64,000 nt of DNA from Chrysomallon squamiferum (GCA_012295275.1 CM022675.1:2450197-2514196), one strand, 5' to 3'. Counted from the first letter of the stretch, positions 49,749 to 62,975 are shown. Translations and numbers: made by a program. Notes: generated by a model from the letters alone, not told the origin.

Positions 49749-49795
<47 letters not shown>

Positions 49796-49799
49796 TATC

Positions 49800-49811
49800 G
49801 TGAAAAACAAC

Positions 49812-49903
<92 letters not shown>
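49800..49903. repeat. (AAT)n microsatellite
   Basis: Intronic AAT tract next to an AT tract at 49758-49784. Confidence 0.95.
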
Positions 49904-50040
49904 CATAGATCGGAAACAAAATGTATTTGACATCAAATAATTACATCAAGTTTGAATTAAGATTAATTTATAATACGACTTTATTTATTGTAGACATAAA
50001 TATTATCTATCTTGTTCTTTTACTTATTTATTACAATTTT

Positions 50041-50051
50041 TGTTATTATTA

Positions 50052-50110
<59 letters not shown>

Positions 50111-50218
50111 ACCATTTACTTTAATTTACTGAGAGGCGTAAAGTAAATTTAAGAACAATGACATTAAACAAAATAGATCTGAATTTGATGTAAAAACTCT
50201 CATTAATATTATTAATGA

Positions 50219-50276
<58 letters not shown>

Positions 50277-50336
50277 ACTATTTACTTTACTGGGAGGCGG
50301 AAAGTAAATTTTAGAACATTGCAGAAAACAAAATAA

Positions 50337-50414
<78 letters not shown>

Positions 50415-50445
50415 ACACACACACACACACACACACACATACACA
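50041..50445. repeat. duplicated (ATT)n blocks and (CT)n-(AC)n tract
   Basis: Two ATT tracts (50041-50108, 50220-50275), each followed by related sequence around ATTTACTTTA and GGCG, then CT 50339-50412 and AC to 50445. A local duplication inside one intron. Confidence 0.85.
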
Positions 50446-50588
50446 CAAACACATACAGCTAACTGGTCAAATCATTTTAATAAACTGCATTATTAAAAAT
50501 AACAGGAATATCATCCACCCTTTATTAGTACATAAAAACTGTGGTAGAGATAAAGGTATTATTTTGTTAACTAATTTGAATCACTCAC

Positions 50589-50726
50589 ATCTTTTCTTTT
50601 CGCAGTGGTCACCATAGAAACCAGATGGACAGAAACACGCCTTCTTTTCATTATCACTGTAACAGATACCTCCATCAGAGCCACAAGAGTCAGTCTGATT
50701 GGTACACGGACTTGAACCACTCAAAC
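50589..50726 (-). pseudogene. minus-strand copy: EGF-like 2
   Basis: Open 138-nt phase 1-1 exon, CGSDGGICYSDNEKKACFC then GFYGDHC. Confidence 0.92.
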
Positions 50727-50729
50727 CTG

Positions 50730-50731
50730 AA

Positions 50732-50778
<47 letters not shown>

Positions 50779-50783
50779 AAATA

Positions 50784-50832
<49 letters not shown>
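50730..50832. repeat. (AAAT)n-(AAT)n microsatellite
   Basis: Begins four bases upstream of the EGF 2 exon acceptor. Confidence 0.93.
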
Positions 50833-50833
<1 letters not shown>

Positions 50834-50989
50834 GATGAAAACAAGGAAACATAAACAGTGATTAGTGGTTGCACGTTTGTTTACCTGGTTTTGTTTTGTT
50901 TTGTTCTGTTGTCTTTATTTTCACCTGCACTTTCGTATAAAACATTTCAGAGATTAAAATTTAATAAAAAAAACAACAAAAAAACTCAC

Positions 50990-51112
50990 TTGTGTCCAGC
51001 TCACAGTTGTAGCCAGTGTAGTCATTTCCACAGTCACAGGTGCCGTCATTTTGACAAGTTTTATTATTAGCACAATCCTGACCTTGTCGTCTGCAGTCGA
51101 AGTACTCTTCAC
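50990..51112 (-). pseudogene. minus-strand copy: EGF-like 1
   Basis: Open 123-nt phase 1-1 exon, CQNDGTCDCGNDYTGYNC, almost unchanged from the intact gene. Confidence 0.92.
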
Positions 51113-51461
51113 CTGTATACAAGTAGATCATTTTAACATAGGATAATTTTTACGAATGAAAATTGAAAATAAATGAGATAAACAAATTGTGACACAGTGA
51201 ATTAAAACACTAATATATGTAGTAGCAGTTCCAGCGATAGAAGTAGTAGTAACAAAAAAAGAAGAAAGAACTAAAATAAAATGGAAGAAAATGGACACCG
51301 TTAGCTAAAATAACTTAGAAATAACCAGTAGACATGAAAACATGTGCGCAAGTAAAGAAAACAGCTGATACTAGATACAGAAATTATACAGTCATAAATG
51401 TTTATGTTTATTTATTTATATTTTGGATTTTCTTCTAAACGTAGTAACAACAACAGCAATG

Positions 51462-51503
<42 letters not shown>

Positions 51504-51511
51504 ATACTAAC

Positions 51512-51547
<36 letters not shown>

Positions 51548-51902
51548 TATAATATGTAAGTTCATTTTATTAGAAACATTAATAATTATTTCATTCATGT
51601 ATTTTTAAATTTTATTTCACAATATAATTATCTACTTTTATACTTCGTTTTAGTATTTAATTTAACAACCTTTAAACCGTATTTCACCATCTAACTTGTC
51701 TGTTTCTTAAAATACAGATTTTGTTTCACAATTTTAGTGAAAGTTTTTTTTTTATTATTTTAATGTCATCATTTGAATGATCAATTTTTGTTCTGTTATT
51801 TTGCTTCATTATGTCAATTATCCATTTTCAAAGTATCCTTATTTATGTAACAACAGACACGTATAATCTTTCTGTAAAGAAAAATAGAGAAAAAGAAGTT
51901 AC

Positions 51903-51954
51903 CTGTAATGTTGGAACAACTAAGAAGTAGCAGATAGACGAATGATATCCACAT
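51903..51954 (-). pseudogene. minus-strand copy: signal-peptide exon
   Basis: Encodes MWISFVYLLLLSCSNIT with a GTAACT donor. Same length (52 nt) and phase as exon 1 of the intact gene. Confidence 0.88.
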
Positions 51955-51974
51955 TTTCAGTTTATACTGTAAAG

Positions 51975-51987
51975 AAGATTAAATGAA

Positions 51988-52042
<55 letters not shown>

Positions 52043-52085
52043 ATAGATAAATAAATAAACAAACAAACAAATAAACACATAAATA
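51975..52085. repeat. (AAAT)n microsatellite
   Basis: Tetranucleotide tract just upstream of the signal-peptide exon of the minus-strand copy. Confidence 0.93.
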
Positions 52086-52292
52086 ATTATAATGTTATAT
52101 TTTAGTCTAAGCATAAGTCGTCCCTCAGTTTAACAAATATACACATCTCTAGTATTAATTTTTGATTTTCAAAATCATTTGGTGTGCGGAGGAAAACAAA
52201 TGTTAAAATGTTCACTTATTTATTTATTTGTCTCTAATTATTTGTTAATAACTTTTAGATTAACAGCATCTATAAGTGAACAATGCATACAA

Positions 52293-52295
<3 letters not shown>

Positions 52296-52331
<36 letters not shown>

Positions 52332-52413
52332 GATCGAGAGAGAGATAAAGGGTCAGATGAACTGATACACAAATGTGTATGTATATAAAAACACACACAC
52401 ATATACACATACA

Positions 52414-52461
<48 letters not shown>

Positions 52462-52583
52462 TACCAACACATACACACATACACACACAAAGACACACAC
52501 ATACACACATACAGACACACACACATACACACACATACACACACAGACACACACATACACACACACACAGACACATACAAACA
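52296..52583. repeat. (GT)n and (AC)n-rich microsatellite
   Basis: About 290 bases of GT then AC with periodic ATACAC interruptions. Open frames of Cys-Val or His-Thr here are artefacts. Confidence 0.95.
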
Positions 52584-52649
52584 TGTGATAACCATAACAA
52601 TGAACTAAATGGTACACACAAATACTGAGTAGGAAAATAAAATTGCGCA

Positions 52650-52850
52650 GATTGATCCCGTATCAAATTTTCTAATTTGATTCCTATGTAATAGCGGGTA
52701 CGGTCACTGTTCAAGTTATTCAAGCCGAGTTGCAGTGAAGAAATAATGGAGCAATCCTGAAGTGAAAGTTAATTTTGTAGCGACTTTGTCTGAAAGATGC
52801 TGTAATATAGCTCCTCCATTGATGTCATATGATAAAATAGTTATTCATGT
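52650..52850 (-). promoter_or_regulatory. conserved 5'-flank block, minus-strand copy
   Basis: Inverted counterpart of 16890-17065, sharing GCAACTCGGCTTGAATAACT-like sequence on the minus strand. Located 0.7-0.9 kb before the coding start, a similar order of spacing as at the intact gene (0.35-0.5 kb). Confidence 0.4.
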
Positions 52851-53119
52851 AGCAGATATAGAAACAAATACAAAGTGTACTTACATATTTATTGAAGCAC
52901 GATTGAAATAAGAATATTTAAACATATATTTACACATATGAACCGTTTTCCGCACTTACACTTTACGATTTGTTTGGAAAGAAATATAAAAAGCGTTTAT
53001 TCACATAAAATTTGCTCTGTCTATGTGATACCTTCGTTTCATTGCATTTCCGGCTTTTATATCACATTTGAAGGTGATCACGACTTGTAACGAAACATTT
53101 CAGTGTTCTTCTTCATCTG

Positions 53120-53153
53120 CTTCTTCTTCTTATTATTATTATTTTGTTGTTAT

Positions 53154-53199
<46 letters not shown>

Positions 53200-53235
53200 A
53201 CTATTATTATTATTAATGTTATTATTATTATGTAC
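53120..53235. repeat. (TTC)n/(ATT)n microsatellite
   Basis: Short TTC tract, then ATT with interruptions. Confidence 0.88.
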
Positions 53236-53525
53236 TGAACCACTGATATAGTAGACATGGGTTCAAGTACAGTGAACACGTACAGTGTTAATAGTTCATA
53301 CACGTGTCTGTGTGTCATGAATGCAGGCTAAGTTTAATTCTGTATTTATTTATTTGGTTATTTATTTATTTATTTAATTATTTATGAATGAATTTATTTG
53401 TTTGTTTGTTTACTTGTTTTATCTCTTTATTTTTTTTTTTTAATTTATTTATTCGTGTGGTAGATTGTTTATCTTTTATTATTTTATTATTATTATTACC
53501 TTGCGAATACTGTGGGAGAAACATA

Positions 53526-55230
53526 CAAACGGCTAAGTGTAGACTGGTGTGAAAACAGTTTTGAGGTTTTAGGTGTAACACTTAATAAAAACAAGACAAT
53601 ATTTGACATTAAATGTGGATGAAAAGCTGGTGAAAATAGAAAAAAAAAAAAAAAACAGTCAAATTCATGGCGTGGTAGGGTAACGCTTTTAGAAACATTA
53701 GCTATGTCAAAACAAACTCATATCTTAACCAGCCTAGCAAATCCATCTAAAGAATGTATATTAAAACTAAATAAAATGATTTTCTCATTTATATGCAAAG
53801 ATGGTCCCCATAGAATGTAACGCTGAGTTAGCACAACAAATTATACCGAAGGTGGATTAGAAATGGTTGAAACATTAAATTTAATTAAAGTTTTAAAAGT
53901 TGCTTGGTTAAGACGCTACTTTCAATCGGATAGAAACTGGAAATGGTTTTCAAATAAATATGTAGATAATCTAGCTTTGTCAAAACTGGGAGCCAATGTT
54001 GGTGAATATATAAGTAAAAAGTTTAAAAATGCTTTTTCGAATAATGTATGGAATGCATGGAAAGATTTTGTGCTAAAAATAAAAGTTGAAAATAGTGAGG
54101 AAATAGTAAATGAGCCGTTATGATACCACACATTTCAAATACAAGTCATTGTTTCTCCGCAACTGTTATAATAATGGTATAACTCACATCCGAAATATTT
54201 TAACAGAAACACGATACATCATTCCTTTTGCAGAATTAACATACGAGAAACCTTTTTTGATTACGAAATGGTAATTTATAGTATCCCTGAAAAAGTGGAA
54301 ATGCGTTGTCCGGCAATTACAAGGACAGATAAACCTATATAATACTTTGTGTCCAATGTAGATGGTATTAATGAGAAAAATGAATAAAGGTTGTTGTGAA
54401 TATTATAATATACTGTCTAGGAACGTAGATCTGACAACAGCACAAATCCGCTGGTCTGAAATAATAAATCATGACAACTACCCATTATTCTATTTAGCAC
54501 CCAGATTATGTACTAAATAAATCGCTCTTATTGATTTTCAATATAAAATTCTTAAAAGAATAATAGCAACCAACAGCTTTTTTTTGTAGGAATGGGATTT
54601 GGGAAGATTCCCTTTGCACGAGAAAACTATCATTGCACCTTTTTCTAAAATGTTCCAAATTGAATTATTTTTTAGCGAAATTTTGAATTTTTGATTTTTG
54701 ATGTTACTGGATTGCATACAATTATAAACGACAGAAAGATATTATTTGGTTTACAAACAGGACAAAAAAATACTTATGTATATACAAACACACACACACA
54801 TATATACACATACACACATATATATATAAAATGTTCGTGCAGCTAACACTTCACTATCAGTTGCTTGTCTTCTAGACATGGTAAAAAATTTGTATATGAT
54901 AGAAAAAATAATATCACAAATGAATTTGGAAGGGGACGATCATATGAAAACGTTTTGCCTCTTTGTTACGGTACTAGAAGCTATTGAATAAGTATTCGTT
55001 GTCTCGGGTTTCTTTTTCTATGTGTAAAAATATATATTTAATATAACCACGCAGATATATAAATCAGATAAAAAGGAGCTCTGTTGTGGAATACTTTATG
55101 TGTTTTTTGAAAGCACCTGTTATACGCGCTGCGATTTTTTTTTTTTGTTCCTTGCATTTATATTTTGTAAATTGTGTTTTGTATACTGTACCATTGCCAA
55201 TAAAATCAAAGAAAATATAAAAAATTAAAA
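53526..55230 (+). pseudogene. L1/Tx1-like LINE, 3' end of ORF2 region, decayed
   Basis: Readable fragments on the plus strand: VDWCENSFEVLGVTLNKNK, LAMSKQTHILTSLANPSK, an open 87-codon piece from 53863 with GGLEMVETLNLIKVLKVAWL and RRYF just around its start, then TTAQIRWSEIINHDNYPLFY and IDFQYKILKRIIATNS. These match the C-terminal part of L1/Tx1-type retrotransposon polyproteins after the reverse transcriptase. Frameshifts and stops throughout. AATAAA near 55199 and an A-rich end before an ATT tract mark the 3' end. No reverse transcriptase core is present. Confidence 0.75.
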
Positions 55231-55234
55231 AGTA

Positions 55235-55254
55235 TTTATTATTATTATTATTAC

Positions 55255-55302
<48 letters not shown>
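55235..55302. repeat. (ATT)n microsatellite at LINE 3' end
   Basis: Begins directly after the A-rich 3' end of the LINE relic and probably grew from its tail. Confidence 0.88.
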
Positions 55303-55795
55303 ATTTTTTTGATGTACTCTGACGGCAGTTGCTATGCTACAACCACGACGACAATAAAAACAAAAAATATTAATACTACTGCTGCTACTATTGCCACGAC
55401 AACTACTATTACTCGAACTATTGCAACCAATAATGATAAAAAAAACATATCAGCAACGACATCAACAGCAGTAATAATGTATGAATTTTCTTATAGTTCG
55501 GAAACATTACGTTTGTCGACCACTTAATAAAAACTTGTTAAAAAATACGAAATTCTCGGGGAAGAAAAACAATATGTTTTATTTTTATTTATAGCTAGTG
55601 AAACATGTATGTATGTATTTATATATGCATGCATGACTTTATTCATATATGTTTGTTCATATGTATGTGTGTGTGTGTCTAGGATGACTTATTTCTGCCG
55701 GTGCTTGTGAAACCTGTAATTTTGCGTGAATTTGTTGATATATTTACATGTCTATGTTTATGTGTATATATATGTGTACTTATGTGTTACGGGAT

Positions 55796-56095
55796 TTTAA
55801 TATTTTCTGTTTTATGTTTCTCTCATTAGACTCGGCACTGGCGCAGGGGGACACAATGAAATCAGGACTTCACAAACCCGTCAGATGCCGCTGACGAGAC
55901 TCGAATGTATGACACCCATTTACCCGCACTCCGAAGGCGGACGATGTAACTGTTCGGCCACCGGGACAACCTAAAAAAAGTTTAGTAACCGAGGTAATCA
56001 TGGCTTCCCACGAAGCACGCCGTTATTTGAGTTTCGTCATTTTCCGTGCATCTATATTTTTATGGGAAAACTGGCACTGGCAAGTATATAGTTTT
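55796..56095 (-). mobile_element. tRNA-derived SINE-like unit 1
   Basis: On the minus strand, from about 55972, an A-box-like TGGCCGAACAGTTA is followed 40-50 bases later by a B-box-like CATTCGAGTCTCG, with CCGCCTTCGGAGTGCGGGT between, as in a tRNA-derived RNA polymerase III promoter. The tRNA species is uncertain; serine or leucine-like because of the spacing. Confidence 0.6.
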
Positions 56096-56400
56096 AGTAA
56101 TTTTTAATATTCTCTGTCATTTGTACGTCTGAATAGACTCTGCACATAGACAGTATTCGGGAACGGACTGGCGCATGAGGAAAAAGTCAAATCACGACAT
56201 CACAAACCCGTCAGATGCAGCTTACAAGACTAGAACGTATGGCACCCATTCACCCGCACTCCGAAAGCGAACTTAAACAACCGCTGCTAACAGACAGAGT
56301 GCAATCATCGCTTACCCCGAAGACGCCGTTCTTTTTGTCTTTCGTCATTTCTGTATTGACTTACATTTTGTGGAAAACCTGGCACTGGTAGGTATGTGTT
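56096..56400 (-). mobile_element. tRNA-derived SINE-like unit 2
   Basis: Tandem, more decayed copy of the unit at 55796. Shared blocks include CACAAACCCGTCAGATG, CACCCGCACTCCGAA and AAACTGGCACTGG-like ends. The A box is lost and the B box is changed. Confidence 0.6.
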
Positions 56401-56800
56401 TTAGGATTTGAATGTACATTTACGGGAAAGTGTAAAAATACCTTCATTGACATACCATACATAAATATATCTAGATAGAGAAAGTGTACTCTCACATTTA
56501 CAGAAGTGGAATACAAACTCACACTCAAGCACAAACACACACACACACACGGAAATTGAGATAGCAATAACATACATACAAACATATCGAAACTGTATAC
56601 ATACATTTGTTGACATATCATACATAAATATATCTAGAAACAGAGAGTATACTCCCACACTTACAAAACTAGAATATACACACAAACACACACGCAAATT
56701 GAGGTAGCATACATACAAACATATCGAAACTATATATCTATATGTATATGTATGTATGTGTGTATATAGAAAGGGTACATATACCAAATTGACGTATCAC
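56400..56800 (-). repeat. minisatellite in 5' flank of minus-strand copy
   Basis: Diverged tandem units with CATACATAAATATATCTAGA and AGTGTACTC/AGTATACTC, the inverted counterpart of the ~60-bp minisatellites at 8510 and 15630. Confidence 0.55.
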
Positions 56801-56939
56801 GCATACAAAATAAAAAAAAACTGTACTTATTAATTTTCGAAGTACTGTACATAAAATAATATTTAATGTTTACAGATACATTTATTGAAGTAACAAACAT
56901 ACATACCTACATATATAAAAGAAAGTCAACTGAACGTAC

Positions 56940-57018
56940 CTTGTTTGTTGTAACACTTCAACTAAACCGCGACCCTCACCTACTCTGTGTTATCCGTTTT
57001 GAAAGAAACATAAAAATG
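56940..57018 (-). other. candidate 5' leader exon of minus-strand copy
   Basis: Minus-strand counterpart of 15530-15608, ending CAACAAACAAG before a GTACGTTCAG donor. It would splice to the acceptor just before 51966. Confidence 0.4.
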
Positions 57019-57039
57019 AGTCCTAATAAAGGTCTTGCT

Positions 57040-57048
57040 CTATTTATA
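57040..57048 (-). promoter_or_regulatory. TATA-like element of minus-strand copy
   Basis: TATAAATAG on the minus strand, preceded upstream by a GAA tract exactly as at 8383 and 15500. Confidence 0.4.
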
Positions 57049-57159
57049 TGGTAAGAAAAAAAAATCATTTCAATGCATGACCGATTTTATGTCAGATGTG
57101 TAGCTCATTTGTACAGAAAAATGTCTACTGTACAGAAAAATTTCATTTTTCTATTTTCT

Positions 57160-57187
57160 TCTTCTTCTTCTTCTTCTTCTTCTTCTT

Positions 57188-57246
<59 letters not shown>
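57160..57246. repeat. (TTC)n-(TTA)n microsatellite
   Basis: Inverted counterpart of the AGA tracts at 8291 and 15335. Confidence 0.92.
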
Positions 57247-57247
<1 letters not shown>

Positions 57248-57618
57248 TTGTTTTTCTCCTGAGCCACTTATCTTGTAGATATTAATTCTAATACAATGAA
57301 CTTACTCTGAGTCAATAGTTACTATACATATCTCGGTATCATATAGGCGGGCTATGTTTGTTTATTTGTTTATTTATTTGTTTATTTATTTGTTTCTTTA
57401 TTTATTTATTTTATTTGTTTATTTATTTGTTTTCTTTATTTGCATGGTTCTTGTTTCGAAGGGGAATGGTTCAATCATTACTAAACTGCAACAATAAATA
57501 CAATATTGCCAGTACTTCTACGGCTACTACTTCTATTACTGAAACCAGTATTGCTAGATATATTGTAAATGGTAATAACAAAATCACATCAGCAAAGACA
57601 TCAACAACAATAATAATA

Positions 57619-57779
57619 GAGTGGTATCTTGACTTACGAGTTTAATTCTTGACCGAGCTCGTATCTCAATTTGGTCGTATATCAAACCAATCTTCCAAAC
57701 TGATATTAATTGAAATACGATTAACCCCCCCAAAAAACCCACACAAAAATACAACTATATTTTTTTGTTTATTTATTTA

Positions 57780-57837
<58 letters not shown>

Positions 57838-58208
57838 TTTATAACGTGCTTTTAAATAAGAAAACGTATTTATAAATGACAAATATTGGATATTAAAAAA
57901 TAAAAAATTAAAGAGAATGTAAAGAAATAAATTGGTTTTGTAAATTATGTTAAAGTCTGTAGGTGCAGTTATAGCCTTTGTGGACTCCTTCAGCTTCACT
58001 ATGGTAGTTGTCGTAGACGTACTACGCTCGCACTGCCTAGCCAAGTCGACTACGTGCACACCTCACTCATGTTTTTGTTTCTATGAATTCAAGCTTTAAT
58101 TCAAAGGACACCATCAGCTTCTTCTTCTCGGCACTGCTCTTTCCAATCACTTTCTTAGGATCAGTGGAAACTCGTAAGTTGGGGTACTCGTAAGTTGAGG
58201 TACCACGG
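57619..58208. mobile_element. TA-flanked non-autonomous DNA transposon
   Basis: 590 bases between TA dinucleotides with inverted ends: left GAGTGGTATCTTGACTTACG, right (reverse) CCGTGGTACCTCAACTTACG. The right end has a subterminal repeat of CTCGTAAGTTG. Ends of the form CAGTGGTACCTCGACTTACG are typical of Tc1/mariner-superfamily MITEs. Contains an ATT tract and no coding capacity. A second right end lies at 60115-60165. Confidence 0.65.
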
Positions 58209-58957
58209 TATATGAATTCTATTACGGTTCAGATACATACTCCGTTTGTCGACCGAAATAGAATATATAGAGAATTCTTTTGAAGTTTTATTTATTTATT
58301 GTTAAGTTTCGACACATATATCGAAGGGCATTACCTCTATATCACTATTCTCGTACCGAAAAAGTATATATATTAGGTACTGTTTGTGGGTACTTACATA
58401 TTTACGTATGTATGTATCTGTCTGTATGTTGGATGTATGTTAGATCTGTTAATGCTTTTATATATATAATATATATATATATAGGCACACGATATGTTTG
58501 TGTTATAGATTCTGGATGAATATGATATTTTGTGTGTGTGTGTGTGTGTGTGTATACATTTATATGTTTGAGTAAATACTCACATACATACTTTTATTTG
58601 TGTATGTTTAAATAACAGTGTATTAACATACTTCAATACAAACGGTTTGGAGATGGCAGACGAAATGTCAGACATGTCTGTGTGCTACATTTTACGTTAA
58701 AAGCAACAAGATGAATTCGCCTTCTTGCTTTTTAAAACATCAAACAAAACGCTAAGTATGTATCACGGGTCATGCGTATCTGTGTTTCTGGTGCACTAGA
58801 CGTCAGTGACTGTGCTTGAATACGTACCAGCCAAGCCCAGTGTCATTTTTATTTTCTTTCTTTTCTCATAAGCATTTAGCGATATCTGCGTCTTAAGCCT
58901 CCAGGGTAAAACTACAAGAATTGATGCATTATAAACATATGCGACCGAGTGTGTATA

Positions 58958-59019
<62 letters not shown>

Positions 59020-60080
59020 TGCATTTATGTGTTGATGTATATACTTGAGTAAAGGTGTGTATATATGTAGGTGTGTAAGTGCGTAAGTGTATGTTTGCGT
59101 ATGTATATATGTCTCTATGGATGTATGTGCATGCATGTGTGTATGTTAGTGTGAACATTCTTCTTATCGATACGAAACTTGATTTTATGTTCGTGGAGAA
59201 AAGCAAAACAAAAATAAAATAAATAGACAAATAAGTGGATACAGGGACAGATAGAAACATCGATAGATAGATGAATAAATACATAGATAGACAGAGAGAG
59301 AGGCATTGCTCAGAAATGGGTTGAACAATATGAACAGATTAGTTTCTGACATGCATGTATGTAGTATGTACGTGTGTATGGATGTACATATCAATGTTGA
59401 TATGAATATATGTATGTGTGTGTGAGCGTGTATGTGTGCGTGTGTTTACAGAGACGTATACAAATAGTATGTATATACATATAAATATATATATTTATAT
59501 CTACGTTAATATGTTCATCCACACACACAGATATGCTACAAAAACACACACCACACAGACACCCAAAATCACATATATATATACGGACACTCCAACACTA
59601 ATAACAAAAAACATGATGAATAAACAATAAAAATACTAAATGTAAAACTATTGTTTAAAATATATATTAACGTGCACGAGTTAAACAAATTGCAGAAAAA
59701 TGTTTACGATAATATTTATATACAATTAACAGCTACCCTTTTATTCTGAACAGTTTGTACACCATTCATCTGAAAATACAAGTTCATGTCACACCCTAAC
59801 ACCCGCAGAGATAACATCTATCTCCATGACTTGCACTTCTTCTACGCTTGTGAAACAGTATTAGAGCGTCTTTCAAAACAGTCTCTGACAGCTTTTAGAA
59901 TGTGAGATCATACGACATGATATCGAAATGTTCGTTACTTTTAGCTTAACAAAAGAAAACTTGCGATATGAAGATTAATTTCACATCGTCATTTATTTTG
60001 AAAGTCTTCCAGTGTAGTATCTGAAAGCTCTCACAATCTGTGTAGATGGTATATTATTATTATTATTATTGTTATTATTA
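58130..60080. repeat. ~2-kb tandem duplication, first copy
   Basis: Blocks at 58165-58270, 58360-58560 and 58640-58850 recur in order at 60114-60225, 60415-60620 and 60690-60890. Only the second copy is collinear with the left inverted arm. Confidence 0.7.
58960..59020. repeat. (GT)n microsatellite
   Basis: GT tract with AT breaks in the first tandem copy. Confidence 0.92.
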
Positions 60081-61108
60081 TTATTATTATTACTATTAGT
60101 ACTATTGTTGTATGGAAACTCGTAAGCTGGGGTACTCGTAAGTCGAGGTACCACTGTATATGAATTCAATTATGATTCGGATACACAGTCCGTGTGTCCA
60201 CCGCAATAGAATATAAAATATATAGAAAAGTAAGTTTTATTTATTGATTTATTTATTTAATTATTTATTTGTTTGTTTGTTTGTTTGTTTGTTTGTTTAT
60301 TTTTTTTATTTGTTTGTTTCTTTGTTTATTTATTTATTTGTTTGTTTGTTTATTTGTTTGTTTATTTATTTATTGTTAAGTTATGAAACATATACGGAAG
60401 GGTATTATCTCGAAAAAGTATATATATTAGGTACTGTCTATGTGTACTTACATTTTTATGTATGTATGTATGTGTATCTCTGCATGTATGTATACATCTG
60501 TGAATTCTTATATATAATATATAAACGCACATGTTATGTTTTTGTGTTAGAGTTTGCGGATAGGTGTGAATATATTTATATGTGTGTGTCTGTGTGTGTG
60601 TATGTGACTGTGTGTGTGTGTACATTTATATTTTTGTGTAAATACTTACATATATAATTTTATCTGTTTATGTATTATTATACTTCAATACAAACTTTGT
60701 GGAGATGGCAGACATGTCTGTGTGCTACATTTAACATTAAAAGCAACAAGATGGATTCGCCTTCTTGCTTTTTAAAACATCAAACAAAACACTAAGTATG
60801 TATCACGGGTCATGCGTATCTGTGTTTCTGGAGCACTAGACGTCAGTGACTGTGCTTGAATACGTACCAGCCAAGACCGGTTTCATTTCTATTCTATTTT
60901 AGTGATGTATGACAAGTGAAGGAAAACAGCGAGTGATGTTGTGAGAGTGGAGTACTAGTCTAGATGTGCAGTGATGTGTTACACGTGTTTGAACAGGTTT
61001 GTGATATTATTCAGAGAGATGTCAAACCAGTTATCTCGTTTTTTAATCTTTTTTTTTAGTAAAAACTTCTCAAGACTTTTAGCGTCTTTTATCTTAAATA
61101 AAAAATAC

Positions 61109-61162
<54 letters not shown>

Positions 61163-62202
61163 TAAAAATAAAATAAAAAGGAAAATATTATAGAAGCACA
61201 TACACTAGAATGAATAAATAAAGAGAGAAAGAAAGGAGGAAAGAGAGAAAGAACGAAATAATTTCAGTATATAAAAGGCCGAGATTTATTCATAAAAGAC
61301 ATCGCTTGCAGTAAATTATTGATCGCTCCGTTCTATTTTGTCTACGAAAACACAAACAAACATATATAGAGACACGCCAACAATAATAATAAAAAGATGA
61401 TGAATAAATAAAAACATTACTAAAAGTAAACTATTATTTAAAAATATATTAATTGCATGAGTTAAACAGATTGCAGAAACATATTTACGATAGTATTTCT
61501 CAGACATGATAAAGACGTTTAAAAAAGAATGTAACTGAATGTGGCGTGATATGCACTTGCAGGGTCGTATATAAATAGTTTATACTAAACTAGCTACCAT
61601 CATCAAATAAATTTATAACAGATAAACTGCCTAGAGATATAATTAACAACTACCCTTTTTTTCATCAAACAAATAAAATTCATCTAAAAATACAACAGAT
61701 AACACTGCCTTAGAGAGATATAATTAACAACTACCCTTTTATTCTTTGAAAACACAGTGATATGAAAGACTATTTCTTTTTTCTGTCTGAAAAAAATACA
61801 TCATTTATTTTGAAAGCCATTGTGTAGTATCCCTAACAATCCTTAGATGGATTAACATTTGGTATTATTTTTATCATTTATTACAAACAGACAAATATGC
61901 ACACACAAAACCCCCCAGAAAATAATGACATTTAAGTTAAAAGCATCAACAAAACAAAAATATAAATAATAACTGATAAACTAAAATATGCTGAACAAGC
62001 GAGTGAAAAACGCATCATGGAAGGCGTGTAATAGTGTAGATGAGCAGTGAGGCATCGCCAGTGTGTTTGTATTAGTTCACTACAATAATCTAGTCAAACG
62101 TTGTGAAACTAATTTTCTTAATACTTTCTTCAAAACAGTTTTAAATTTCATTCACAAAATATATGCTGTTTTTACCGTAAAATATTAATGCAATAAAAAA
62201 AT

Positions 62203-62204
<2 letters not shown>

Positions 62205-62255
<51 letters not shown>
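62205..62255. repeat. (AC)n microsatellite
   Basis: Inverted counterpart of the GT tract at 41940. Confidence 0.95.
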
Positions 62256-62259
<4 letters not shown>

Positions 62260-62639
62260 TACACAATACAAGCCAACAAACAGCAAGCCATACACGATCA
62301 GTGAAGCATTTTCGTAGCGATGTCTCGATGTAAAACTGCTTGTATGTCAAACGAAAGCTACAAGAGTTCGATGTATTATTATCTACACACAAATGTGAAA
62401 CTTACTCTCGTAACGCCTGGATGAGTTTAGTCAATCTGAGGACGATGTTTTAGTCTCTTTTCTTAATATTTTCTTAAACGCAAATAAAATATCACTGTAA
62501 ATAGACAAGTGTGAGAAATATAGCCAGTGTGGTAAGTAGAATGAAAATGAAATACATTAGAGAGGAAAATGTCAAGATATCCGTCACACCCAACTGACTG
62601 ATAGTGAATGTTTGATTTTACTTTAATTGTATTTATATC

Positions 62640-62768
62640 AGCATTGATGGCGAACTGCAATAGTACTAATAGTAGCAATAGTAGTAGTCTTAATAGTAGT
62701 GGTAGTAGTAGTGGTAGCAGTACTAGTAGTAATAATAATAATAATCATAGCAATATTAGTAGTCTTAA

Positions 62769-62800
<32 letters not shown>

Positions 62801-62900
62801 CTAGCAGTAGTAGTGGTAACAGTAGTAGTAGTTATAATAGTAGTAGTAGTCGTAGCAGTAGTAGTAGTAGCAGTAGTAGTAGTGGTAGTAGTAGTAATAA

Positions 62901-62975
<75 letters not shown>

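Noticed and set aside
52238-52723. Cys-Val-rich or His-Thr-rich secreted protein
   Set aside because: Translation of a GT/AC microsatellite; no codon or splice support.
53863-54123. Free-standing 86-codon gene
   Set aside because: It is one open segment of a LINE relic; upstream and downstream frames carry matching LINE sequence.
55830-55975. Functional tRNA gene on the minus strand
   Set aside because: Only A- and B-box resemblance is clear; no convincing acceptor stem, and a decayed tandem copy follows, so a SINE head is more likely.
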